A DNA stretch of 64,000 nt from Pardosa pseudoannulata. Its lineage: Eukaryota > Arthropoda > Arachnida > Araneae > Lycosidae. Location of the stretch: assembly GCA_032207245.1 (NCBI GenBank), contig JAGEOH010000241.1:1-64000 (forward strand). The letters run 5' to 3'. The notes under the pieces were generated by a model. It was not told where the DNA came from and did no database searches. It worked only from the letters and a program-made list of their open reading frames with translations. A program made the position numbers and the translations under genes. Shown piece by piece: positions 48,232 through 58,062 of the stretch; positions within the stretch are counted from its first letter, which is position 1; each line of letters begins with the position of its first letter.

Positions 48232-50583
48232 ATGGATGTTCTGATCAGGGCCAGAAAGGCAGATCTTGTGCAGCTGGCATTAAAGTTTGAAGTTGAAGCT
48301 TCTGGGGAGATGGGCAAATTACCGCTCATAAAAATCATAATTGCGGCCGAGGATTTCGACGAGGAAACAGCCAAGGTTTTGCTCGAAGGAATCGTGGAAG
48401 AAAGGAAAGAGCAGGAATATCTTGCGAGATGCGAGAAGCTCAAGAGCCGCGAAGAGCAGGACAGGCGTAGGATACACCAAGAGCAGGAATTGGCATATTT
48501 ACGCCAAAAGCTTGAAAGCTTGGAGGCCGAGAAAGATAGGCTGCGGTGGAACGTTGAGGGCGTAGGTCAGAGATCTCCGTTGGGCGACGCAGGACCAAAT
48601 CACGGTAAAATAACCGATGAGGATTTGTGCGAAGAGGCCCGGTTGCCTTCTCAACAAGGGAAAACGTTGAGGGGTTGGTTAGCAGGCTATCAGGGAGAAT
48701 CGGCGCTCTCAAGAAAAACTGAGGAAAGACAGCAGGCTAGGGTTTGTGCGAAGGAAACAGGAGAGAACGAAACAGTTTACAGAAAAACTCAACCCAGTAA
48801 GGGCAAGGAAACGAGGGAAGGAAAGGTTAATAGGGATTTTCCTCGGGGGAAAGGGTGCGGAGGAACGGCTCATTCGAAGTCTCCCCCCTTCATATGCGAA
48901 GCGAGGCAGGAACCCGATACCCGGAGAATCGCGGAAAAGCAACCGAACAGGGATTTTTCTCAAGAAACGGGGAACAGCGAAAAGGCTATCCCAAGGGCTC
49001 GCCCCAGTGGGAGCAAGGATATCCGTAGGGATTTCTCGGAGGAGACGGGATTGGCAAGACCTAGTTTTTCCCTAACTAGTGAGCCGAGGGTCACTCCGAG
49101 GGAGGAGGAAAGCCTGGTTTCGCTCTCTGAGGGAGAAAAAATGCCCGGGGGTTGCACGGGGGAAAAGGCGCCGGTGAAAGGCGAACTCATCGCATCGGAG
49201 GAAAATTTCAAGGACCAAGAGAGGTGCGCCGAGCCGCCGAAATTTTGGAACTTGGGAGATTTTCGAAAGGGGAATTTTCTCTTTTCGGAAAGGTTTCGGT
49301 ACCCTAAAGGGAAAGTGAAAGAGGACGTTGGTCAACTAGTTCATCTTGGTTCAATACAGATCGAAGTATTGGGACTTGCACTCAATTCCATACTCGGAGT
49401 GCAGGGGGGGTTTAGAAGAATATTGGCGAGGTCGGAGATTTCTTTCGAGCGGGTAAATGTCAATATTTTCAAACCCATTGATCTTCCTAACGGGAGGGAC
49501 CATAAATATATCTTATGGTTGGTGGACCAACATACCAGATGGGCGGAGGCCACTCCTCTGGAAAGGTTAACGTTTAAGAATACCTGCGAGGCACCGTTAA
49601 ATATTGTCTCGTATACGAGATCTTTCATGGGTTTAAGGTGCGAAATGCATGGTCCGGAAGAGGTGTCGACAGAGGAGATCGCACGTATGAAACAACCGTT
49701 GGTTTCAAAATTGAGTTGTTTTCCTATAGCGCAATTTGAAATCGAGGGGGAAAAGCGTGGAGAAATTCTTTCCCAAGTCGATCTGTTAATTAGGGAAAGA
49801 AAGGCGAGTAGGAGAAAGAGTAGCCAGATAATGCTGCTACTCGGTTCGGTCAGCGGGGGAAAAACCCACCCCCAGGTTACTGACTTACAGCCCTTAGAAG
49901 AAGGAGAACATCAAATTCCCTTTCGGATAGGCATCGCTCGCGAGAACGAACAAGTTGGGGGGCTAAGGGGGAAAATAAACCTCTTAGTGAACTTCGCGCC
50001 GAATGAGGAGGGGGATGGAAGCTCCTCGGAATGTTCGTTTCGTCACGAGGGAAGCTCCGTGGTTAAGGGGGTGACCCAAGAATTTGAGAGCAACGAGGAG
50101 CGAGTTGCAAGGAACGGGGCGGAAAAATGGAAAGGATTGGATTTGGAGTTGAACGGAGAAATGGTTACGGGGTCCGAAGTCAGAAACAGACATGTGGATC
50201 GGGATTGTTCAGAGGGCGGATTTTCCGTGGTAATTAACGGATGGGAAGACTTTGCGTTTGAGGAAAAGGCGGGGGATACGGCAAGAGTAGCGTTTGGGAA
50301 TTTTCGGATGACAAAGATGCTCGTCCAGTGTCAAAGGGATCCTGTTTGCTTTTGCCAACGCAGGTCTAGAATTTTGAAAAGGGTTAAAGGTTTCGTGGTT
50401 TGGTACCCAGTGGATTTTTGGATAAGGGACAACGTTTGGAACCAAACGTTGAATTTTAAGGAGATTTTGACATGGTGGGGGAAAGCCAAATTCAAGATGA
50501 AGCTGAATTGTTTATTCTCTCATAAGCCAGATGCACAACATCTCGCGGCGAGTGCCATGTCTCGGGTGGTGAGCGAAGCTTAG
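48232..50583 (+). CDS. Element B ORF: 783-residue Gag-like protein with integrase remnant
   Basis: Start chosen at ATG 48232 (MDVLIRARKADLV), the first ATG with the conserved Gag-like head; the frame is open upstream only without an ATG. Residues ~1-45 are SAP-like, ~50-110 a Glu/Arg coiled coil. Residues ~110-360 are hydrophilic with repeated RDFSQETG/RDFSEETG-type words. Residues ~405-455 read FERVNVNIFKPIDL, then KYILWLVDQHTRWAEATPL, resembling the start of a Gypsy integrase core, but the first catalytic Asp (usually VDI) is Asn and the rest of the DDE core is not recognisable. The C-terminal ~300 residues match nothing I know. There is no protease, RT or RNase H. The frame has stayed open in B and nearly so in A, so the protein may be kept by selection on a nonautonomous element. 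Confidence 0.85.
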   Translation: MDVLIRARKADLVQLALKFEVEASGEMGKLPLIKIIIAAEDFDEETAKVLLEGIVEERKEQEYLARCEKLKSREEQDRRRIHQEQELAYLRQKLESLEAEKDRLRWNVEGVGQRSPLGDAGPNHGKITDEDLCEEARLPSQQGKTLRGWLAGYQGESALSRKTEERQQARVCAKETGENETVYRKTQPSKGKETREGKVNRDFPRGKGCGGTAHSKSPPFICEARQEPDTRRIAEKQPNRDFSQETGNSEKAIPRARPSGSKDIRRDFSEETGLARPSFSLTSEPRVTPREEESLVSLSEGEKMPGGCTGEKAPVKGELIASEENFKDQERCAEPPKFWNLGDFRKGNFLFSERFRYPKGKVKEDVGQLVHLGSIQIEVLGLALNSILGVQGGFRRILARSEISFERVNVNIFKPIDLPNGRDHKYILWLVDQHTRWAEATPLERLTFKNTCEAPLNIVSYTRSFMGLRCEMHGPEEVSTEEIARMKQPLVSKLSCFPIAQFEIEGEKRGEILSQVDLLIRERKASRRKSSQIMLLLGSVSGGKTHPQVTDLQPLEEGEHQIPFRIGIARENEQVGGLRGKINLLVNFAPNEEGDGSSSECSFRHEGSSVVKGVTQEFESNEERVARNGAEKWKGLDLELNGEMVTGSEVRNRHVDRDCSEGGFSVVINGWEDFAFEEKAGDTARVAFGNFRMTKMLVQCQRDPVCFCQRRSRILKRVKGFVVWYPVDFWIRDNVWNQTLNFKEILTWWGKAKFKMKLNCLFSHKPDAQHLAASAMSRVVSEA

Positions 50584-50951
50584 TTATAACTATTGTTTGG
50601 TGTTTTAAAAACTTATATTTATCTTAGTATGTGTGCTTCCTCACCGGTTTCTTTAATATTTTTTTTGTCACTATTGTATTTGCTTAGTGTGTTTTAATTT
50701 TCTAAAAGTGTTTCGATATTGGTTTTTATTTTTTTCTTATGTGCATGTATGTATTGAAATTTAATTTTGATTAGGTTTAAGTTTTTTTGTTTTGTGTAAT
50801 ACTTCTTGGCATATATAAGTTTTTACCTTTGCACCTTATCATGAGAAGGGCGGGGGAAAACAGAGTTTCGGTTCTGCTGCCACCGTTTTGGTCGTGGGTG
50901 GTGTTGAAATTAGGCCCCTTTTTGAGCGCTAATTTCAAGCCAGGGGGGGCA
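50584..50951 (+). other. 3' untranslated part of element B with polypurine tract
   Basis: AT-rich sequence, then a GC-richer part (CGGTTCTGCTGCCACCG) and a G-run (AGGGGGGGCA at 50942-50951) directly before the 3' LTR, the likely polypurine tract. Confidence 0.65.
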
Positions 50952-51540
50952 TGTAAGGAATGTGCACCCACGACTTTGTGTGCTCGGCAATGACATCTGC
51001 AGAATCACCCCATTTGACCCCTTTCACATGGCGTTTCTTGGGGGAAGTAAGAAACGGACCGGCAAAAAGGGGGCCGATAAGGATTCTCGGTGTCGTGGTT
51101 TTGTTTTTTCAGGGCCTCGGAGAAGGAGGTGGTGCTCTCTTCGGTGGGGGCTCAAGTTTCCAGACCCCCCCCCCCCGAAGAAGGGAGGATTCTGCAAGAG
51201 TTCAGCGGAGTTCACAGAGATTAAGGGAGTCGAGATTGGGCCAGCAGCCGAGAAACATCTCTCTGCGCTTATGTGAAAGGAAAGTGAATGCTCGGTCACT
51301 TTAAAATATTTAGCTAGGACTGGCTCTGAGACTCACTTTTGAGATGTCATTTTCTTTAATTGTTTTTTTTTCTTTATGTTGTGTAAATAAATCTTTATTT
51401 CGTCTGTAAGAGTTTTCCGATGAATTATTTTGAAGATATGCATCCCAGCGACAGTTTAAGAACGTACCTGCCCCAGTAAAGTAGGCGGGCAGGTCTCACG
51501 CTAAAACGTAGCGCACCGGTAGTAAAGAGGGTGCGTTACA
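50952..51540 (+). repeat. 3' LTR of element B
   Basis: 589 bp, differing from the 5' LTR by a handful of substitutions and C-run length. It ends GTGCGTTACA before the CACAT duplication. Confidence 0.93.
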
Positions 51541-52800
51541 CACATGTTTCCTATAAGTTAGATGGGACTTTAGAAAAACTGACCATATAAGTGGGGTGAC
51601 CTTATAAGCGGGTGACCATATAGCCAGTACTGACTATAGTTATATATTGTGTTAATGCATGTATCAGGCAAAAACTGCTGAATGATTTAAGATGCAGCTT
51701 TTTTTTTTTTTTTTTTAATTATTCCTAATTGCCATGGTCTCAATTTAAGGTATGTGTTTTTATGAAATTCAGATTATCTTTTTATAATTATTTTATCTAT
51801 TATATAGTTTGGTGACTGGATATGATTATTTTAATTTTAAAAACTGAACTTAGATACAAGTACTAGCTACTGTACAAACAAAAACTAAAGTGTAGAAGAA
51901 CCATGACAAATTAAAAAAAAAAAACTGACTTACTGTTTTTTCCTTGTTTAAACTTTCAGATGTTTTAGCACTAAAATTTATGAATGAAAAGATGTATGAT
52001 CCTATAAAAAAAAGACTTACATAAGAACACATAATTTATTTCCTGAGAGCAGATTTTCTTTCATATAGCAATTCAAAAAGTGTGATATCTTGTGGCTGGC
52101 TGTCATTACTAAACTCAAAACTGAACAATGACTTTTCAGGTGATCCAACTGGATACCAAAGTAGGCTATGGTCAATCTGTTAACTACATAAATAAAATTA
52201 TTGATTTTTTTTTGTGCCTGTGTGTACACAACTCAAAAACTAAATTATTTGAGTTGCTGGGTTTTTATTTCCTTTGTAATATATTCTTAGTATTTTTTAT
52301 ACTTTTTTCCTGAAAATTAAAATTAATTTTCTTATAATTAATATTTTAGTATTTTTCAAGTTGGTAATTTTTAAAACTATTGATTTTTGAATCTGGTAAG
52401 CATTTTATTTTCACATTTAATAACATATGATTAATATGTTGATCTTAGCTCATATATCTCAAATTAAAATAAGGAATGCTTATTGTACAGTTCAATTTTT
52501 GGGACATCATTATTTATCTGAAAATAAATTAGCACAAAGAATATGGTTTAAAATGCTTTTTAATAAGATTATAAATAAATTTTTGTTTGAAATTTTTAAA
52601 CCGTTTCTTCTGTTATACATTTTCAAAAATTTGTAAAGGATAATTCCTAATTTTTTAAGATTTAATAAATTTAGTCTTCTTTTGGCTTCTGAAAATGAAA
52701 ATTTATCGTCACATGTTTCCCAAAAATTTATAAGTTAAATCTGAAAGTAAAATGGCTTACTTAGGTCTTATTACAAGAATAAGTGATATTGGTTATGTGT

Positions 52801-52988
52801 CGAATGATGGCTGAATGATAGAGCACTGCCCTTCGGTACTGGAGTTTGCAGGCTTGAATCTTGCTGATGGCATGGATGTTTGTAGCTGTTCAGAGCTACA
52901 AACAATTGGCTTTAAGTAGTATGTCCTGGTCTCATTAGTCCTTGTAAGCAAAACAGTAGATCGTAGTGCTCCAAACCAAAACCAAATC
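52801..52988 (+). repeat. tRNA-derived SINE with 13-bp target duplication
   Basis: Flanked by ATTGGTTATGTGT at 52788-52800 and 52989-53001. The head ATGGCTGAATGATAGAGCA resembles a pol III A box and GGCTTGAATCTTGC a B box, at tRNA-like spacing. The tail is CCAAACCAAAACCAAATC. Family partner on the minus strand at 46330-46440. Confidence 0.8.
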
Positions 52989-54180
52989 ATTGGTTATGTG
53001 TACTTGATCATAAGGCTGGGCATGCAGTGGCTAGGTTATATTTACATAATAATAATGATAAAAAAAAAAATCTCTTCAACCTTTTTAGAAATCTATAATT
53101 TATGACAGATTTGGGTGAAATTTGGTATACTGAAATTTTAAATAGTATAAATCACTACTTTAAATTTCACAAAATGCCCTCTAATCCTTTTTAAGATTTT
53201 TTTTTTTTAATTTGTAAACAAACAAGTAATTACTGTATATAAAAGCAAACATTTTTTATTCTTTTATTTTAATTTTCACAGTCAATAGTAGAGAATAAAT
53301 TTGACAATGATAATTTATAACATCATAACTTATCTGTAAATGGGATGTACATTACCTCCATAGTATTCACATTTTTAAAATATTTTTTTAGTACTATACA
53401 GTCCATCCAAAATATTTCATTTATTCATTACTTTTAAGTCTAATCTGCTTTCATTCAAATTAAGATATTCCCAATTACTTCTATATTGTATATCTGGTGA
53501 ATTATTTAAATATTTCATATTCTCATGTTGTTTAACAATATAATTTGTATTAATTTTACTCTTTGCTCAATTTTTATTGTGCAATAAAAGTTTAATCACA
53601 AAATTTTGTACATAAAACATGAATTTGTTCACACAAAAACATTTTTTTTTTCTAGAACAAAAGAATATTCTGATTTTTAATAATATGGTACCAAATTTTA
53701 AAAGGCAAGTTCTTAGTAATCATCCTTATAGGCCATGCATTAGATAAAATTTATTAATTTTATTCATTTTCTTCCCATTAGAGTAAAAAATTGAATTTTT
53801 CTACTCTACTGGAAGGCTGAATCTAACTTCAAAATAGTTAAAAAATCTGAAAGTTTATTTAAATCTGAAATTTTTTTAAATAAAATTTTTGTTATAAGAA
53901 ACCAGTAATATTTGGAAAGAATGTTTAAAAATTGTATAATAGCTTTTTTTTTTTAAGTTTTGAATAGTTTTAAGGTTTCTTATTCATTTGTAAATCTTTG
54001 TTTTCATTTGTTGCTAACTTTAAAATTGTTTTTCTCATCTATTAATTTTTAGATTGTTTTTCAGCACTTATTTTTTAAAATTTATTGGGTTTGACAGTTT
54101 TGCATTATGTTATTATTATCAAAGTACTTTTCTATAATTTCATTTTTGACAAACAAAACAAAATGATTTCCTAGTTCTAG

Positions 54181-54268
54181 AAAGCAAAGAGTCACCTGAA
54201 GAGAAAGTCTCTGAAGACAGTGCTCCAGATACAAGAAAAGTGGACCATCCTTATTTAAAAAAGGGAAA
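54181..54268 (+). CDS. SENP6/7: SENP6/7-like SUMO protease, loop-insertion exon
   Basis: 88-bp exon between GTTCTAG and GGGAAA|GTGAGT style borders (donor at 54269), phase 1 in and phase 2 out. It encodes a charged, low-complexity stretch (ESKESPEEKVSEDSAPDTRK) between the His strand and the Asp strand. SENP6 and SENP7 are known for loops inserted in the catalytic domain, and the position fits one of these. Support is phase, splice sites and the clean join into PCICFFDS. Confidence 0.75.
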
Positions 54269-55932
54269 GTGAGTTGATGCACCATAAGATGGTTAAGTAC
54301 CAGCCATATTGGATTTGTTTAGGTCATTGTTAACCTATAGGGAAAATGTTTTTAACTCATGGACTGCTTGCATAAATAGATTCCTTTAAATAGACTTTAC
54401 CATGTGACAAAACAGTAAATTCTTTATGCCAGTGTCGTGTCTTTTTTTTTTTTTTAGTGAGATTATGTTGGTTAACTATTTGATATATGGTGGTTGTGCC
54501 TTATAACCACACGTCAAATAAATTTTTTCTCATTTATATTTTAAAAACATATGAAGAATTGTTTCGATTTTGTATGATTTTAACCCCTTAAATTGTAACA
54601 GATCAAAGCACTACACTTAATTGTGTTTTCTTCTTTGAAATATGGCTGTTAAACCTGCTTTAAATAAAATTCATTTATTCATACTTATGATTTCAAATAA
54701 AAATACAAACCAAAATAACTCATAAGCTTTTAGGTTATTTCATTATTGTATCATTTTCATTATTGTATTGTATCATAACATTACTGCCAACTTATATGGT
54801 TTAACCATGCATTGTACAGGTTTGGGTCCCATTATAAGATTGTATGCTTGCATGTGAAAAATGTATAGTTTTGCATTAATTTCAGAAAAAAAAAACTTAT
54901 AGTTTTCTATGATCTGTGATGAGGGAAAGTTGAATACATACAAACATTCTTTGTTTGCAATGCAGGAAATAGTTACCCTTAGTTGTGACAATAGTTTGGT
55001 AGTTATGTACATGGGCTCTGGTCATAAAAATATTTGCTTTCTGTACCTAAGCTTTCTACTCTCTAGCACATTGGTGTGTTAAGATTTTATGGACTCATAT
55101 CTTTTAATCTTCTTCCTCTTTGTCTTCTATTTTTTTCGCACACTATCAAATTCATGCTCACTGTTAGTATCCTCGGTATTAGAGTACTTGACCCAGTAAA
55201 TTCTGCTGAGCCATTATCCTGATGGTCCTGAAGTTTGGTAGCTAACTTATTCTGCTTAAAATAAGATTTTAGTGGATGATGGCTTATGGTAGGGTTTTAG
55301 CAGCTGTGGTTGTCTCAAAAACTGTATTCATATCTTAAGAAAAAATAAAGACAGAGAATCATTGGCCTCTTCTTTTTTCTGGAGACTACATTGAGACAGA
55401 GGGGAAAAAATAATAAACCAGCTTTGCTCTGTACTACTCCACAGCTACTAATTGAAAAATTCACCTTCCTTGTGAAAGAAGGGATCAGATATTGCCAAAT
55501 CAACAATCCCTTCTATTGGTTGACCAGAGATTTCAAATACTTTCCTAGTTTTTTACCACTCCAATACTATTCATGTTCAGTGATCATGCTGTACATTGAA
55601 AGGTATTACTAATGTTCACATATGCCTAATGTAACTCTTTGTTATATGTGTGTATGTTTAAAATGAAGGGGAAATTGAAAATTTTTAACTGTCTTTAAGA
55701 ACTACTGAACAAGAGGATCTAATTTGGTAATTTCTTAGGTACTTTAAATGAAAGCATCTATCTTATATATATGCTTTTGATGTAAAAAACATAACCCAGT
55801 ACATATGACTGAGGCAGTTATTTTGTTAGTTGACATTTAGTTTCAAGGTTATTGTTTTCTAGTAAGGAAAAATTGATTTTTAACCATTACATCATTTAAT
55901 TTTAAATAAAAGTCTTTTAAACTTCTTTATAG
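54269..55932 (+). other. Intron of the SENP6/7-like gene
   Basis: AT-rich. Short open frames on the minus strand (55506-55315, 55012-54773) have no recognised family. Nothing else is seen. Confidence 0.5.
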
Positions 55933-55975
55933 GCCATGTATATGCTTCTTTGATTCTGTGGACAGACTATCTACA
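55933..55975 (+). CDS. SENP6/7: SENP6/7-like SUMO protease, catalytic Asp exon
   Basis: 43-bp micro-exon between TCTTTATAG and ACA|GTAAGT. With the previous exon it encodes KPCICFFDSVDRLST, equivalent to the RPCILxFDSL strand whose Asp completes the Cys-His-Asp triad. It leaves in phase 0, whereas the next recognised exon needs phase 2, so a short exon (length 3n+2) encoding a few helix residues is missing between them. Confidence 0.82.
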
Positions 55976-57914
55976 GTAAGTTGAGAAAAGGCAATAATTG
56001 CTGGGACTTTGAAAAAGTAAGCTCTTTTTCTTGTTGATTTCCTTTATTTTACTCCAGAGCTCTTAACTACTAATTTTTTTCCCTCTGAAACTATGCACCA
56101 CAGATATTCAAATAAGATCTTTATTCAATTAAGTATTTACATATAGTGTTTTCTCTAATTTTCTCTATTGTTCTTTTTTTTTAAGTTTTTTAAAGGTTTT
56201 CAATATTAAATTGATGTATAAGAAACTTTTTAGCTTAAATGATTATGAAGGATGTAGTTTTAAAAAGATAAAGAATTCATATTTTAAGTGATTTTTTTCT
56301 AGGTTTTTGTGAGGTGTTAATTGTTTTTAAAGTGTAATATATATTTTGTTTCATATCTTTAAAACATATAGCAAATTTTCAGACAATATAAAAATAATTT
56401 AAATATTATGAATTATATCAATATCTTCTGAAATATATTTTCACTTTTAGAGATGGGATGCAGTTGGATGCTTCAACTTAGCATCAAGAAATTTTAAAAA
56501 TAGTGTAAATCGATACTTACAATTTTTCTTTCCATGAGGTGAAATACCCTCTCTGATACCTCCCATCCCATGTACAAAATATTCGTTTTAATACCCTTTT
56601 CTCAGCTATATGTATGTCCAGGAGCATAAGTATATCATAGCACATTTTTAAGAGAAAAAGTATATTCTTTATGTATAGAGGTTGACTACCCCTGCAATAT
56701 ATCATATATTAAAAGGTTTCACACTTCATCTGTTCTTCAAGTTTTCATGCTCAATCCAACCCAACCTGTTGCCATGAATGTTACCAACGAAACACAAAAT
56801 AGTGTTGCCAGTTTGGCCAAAAACATAGACTCGAGCTCTAATAAATATTCATTTTGCTACTTATGATGAGAAAAAAAATTATTTGTTTTATTTATATATG
56901 TGTAATGACTGTAGCTGTCACAACATCAATATCAACAGAATGTGTCCATTGGGAGTGGCAAGTAGAGGCACCAACAGCTTCGACTAACTTTGTTTATTCC
57001 TATTTCACGGGATTACAATGAAAGCACATATCGAAGAACAACTCGAACCACCAGAATCACAATGAACAGCAATGAGCAGCCCCTCAAACCTTGGTGCTTG
57101 CCTATTTAAAAACATTTCAGAACCGGAATCAACGTCAAGAGACAGCCAATCATGCAGCATAGAAATTTCTTGCGAATTCTAAAGACCCAACCCAATGACA
57201 AAGTGCCGTATGCAAATTCCAAAACCAGGAAAATGCTGCCTTTTAAAAAGAATTGACATATAGAATTTTGAAACATAAACTGAAATATTTTAAGCAAAGC
57301 ACCCCATTATTACCTATGTGTATTTAAAGAATTTAGAATTTAGTAGTAAATAAGCTGCAACTGAAGCCCAGTGGTGTAGGGATAGTGCTTTGCACTCCAC
57401 CATGGCATAGGTCCAATGTTTGATCCCTGGGCTGGACAGGGTTTAATCAGCCTTTCATCCCTTCAGAGGGTAGACAAACTGAGGACCAAGCATGCTAGGA
57501 AACTAAATACTGGGGATTTCGGGTAAGGTTGACCATCTACCTGGATATATGCTTCACACCCCAGGGTCTTTGGTCTCTTAATCAGAGATTGGTACTGTAG
57601 GCCTTGGCTCTTAAGTTGGGCTGTTGGGCCAAGGAAAAATACAAAAAAGCTGCAACTACTATTTTGTATTAATAAAAATCAACAAGTTGCTCATAAGTGA
57701 TCTGTTTCTGGTTGTAATTTAAGTATGTAGTTTATAAACCACACTTGTTGTTCAAAGGCAGGATTAATTACTTAAAAGTTTCTGGAATAATTATCTGATA
57801 TATAGTATGTTATAAAGCAATTAAATATGGTTATTTAACCTGGAGAATTTCAAAGAATTTCTGATATTATAATACATGAAGTATTTAATTTTCATCATTT
57901 ATTTTTTATTTTAG
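55976..57914 (+). other. Intron region of the SENP6/7-like gene, probably holding one unlocated micro-exon
   Basis: Contains the SINE at 57363-57646 and a GC-richer patch at 56725-57250 that looks like repeat DNA I cannot name. The family comparison and phases predict a short exon somewhere here. Candidates after TTTTAG at 56449 and TTTCTAG at 56303 do not give the right length or open frame. Confidence 0.45.
57363..57646 (+). repeat. tRNA-derived SINE with 11-bp target duplication
   Basis: Flanked by AAGCTGCAACT at 57352-57362 and 57647-57657. The head AGTGGTGTAGGGATAGTGC matches an A box and GGTCCAATGTTTGATCCC a B box. The body ends GGGCCAAGGAAAAATACAAA. It is a different family from the 52.8-kb SINE. 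Confidence 0.88.
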
Positions 57915-58062
57915 ATTTCTGAATATCTTGTGGGACATCAAAAATCCAAACAAATCTTACAATTGGGACAATTTACTTTGCATTAAAGCTGTTTCTCCTC
58001 AGCAAAATAATGATAAAGATTGTGGATTGTATTTACTACAATATGTAGAAAGCTTTTTTAAG
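57915..58062 (+). CDS. SENP6/7: SENP6/7-like SUMO protease, exon with the catalytic Cys
   Basis: 148-bp exon between TTATTTTAG and AAG|GTTGGT, phase 2 in and 0 out. It encodes NKSYNWDNLLCIKAVSPQQN, then DKDCGLYLLQYVESFFK. The QQNN Gln (oxyanion hole) and the Cys in DCGxYLLQY are the family's catalytic residues, both intact. VESFFK leads straight into the last exon. Confidence 0.95.

Larger units (their letters stand above)
47001..51540 (+). mobile_element. LTR retrotransposon B, same family as element A, plus strand
   Basis: LTRs 47001-47590 and 50952-51540 (590 and 589 bp), starting TGTAAGGAATG and ending GTGCGTTACA. Target duplication CACAT lies at 46996-47000 and 51541-51545. The LTRs differ at only a few sites, so the insertion is young. 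One uninterrupted ORF lies inside and no RT. The 5' LTR is followed by a TGGTGTCAGGAGTGGGG primer-like site (47595 on), and AGGGGGGGCA precedes the 3' LTR. It is in sense with the host gene. Confidence 0.95.
46557..51634. mobile_element. pogo/Tigger-like MITE, split by LTR element B
   Basis: The left end CAGTCTGTATCGGTTATATGG (after TA 46555-46556) is roughly complementary to the right end CCATATAGCCAGTACTGAC (before TA 51635-51636). Both ends carry repeats of CCATATAAGTxGGGTGACC. Without element B (47001-51540 plus its 5-bp duplication) the element is about 530 bp and non-coding. TA target and CAGT-like start suggest the pogo/Tigger group. Confidence 0.65.
45609..54180 (+). other. Intron (8.6 kb) of the SENP6/7-like gene
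   Basis: Contains the pogo-like MITE with element B, two copies of one SINE family and AT-rich filler. The stretches 45609-46330, 51640-52787 and 53002-54180 show no gene, only AT-rich sequence and homopolymer runs. Confidence 0.6.

Noticed and set aside
56449..56520. Candidate missing protease exon after CACTTTTAG
   Set aside because: The open stretch does not give length 3n+2 with a usable donor and does not resemble the family helix.
56725..57250. GC-richer patch suggesting an LTR fragment or gene
   Set aside because: No open frame, no paired ends, no recognised motif; only composition differs.
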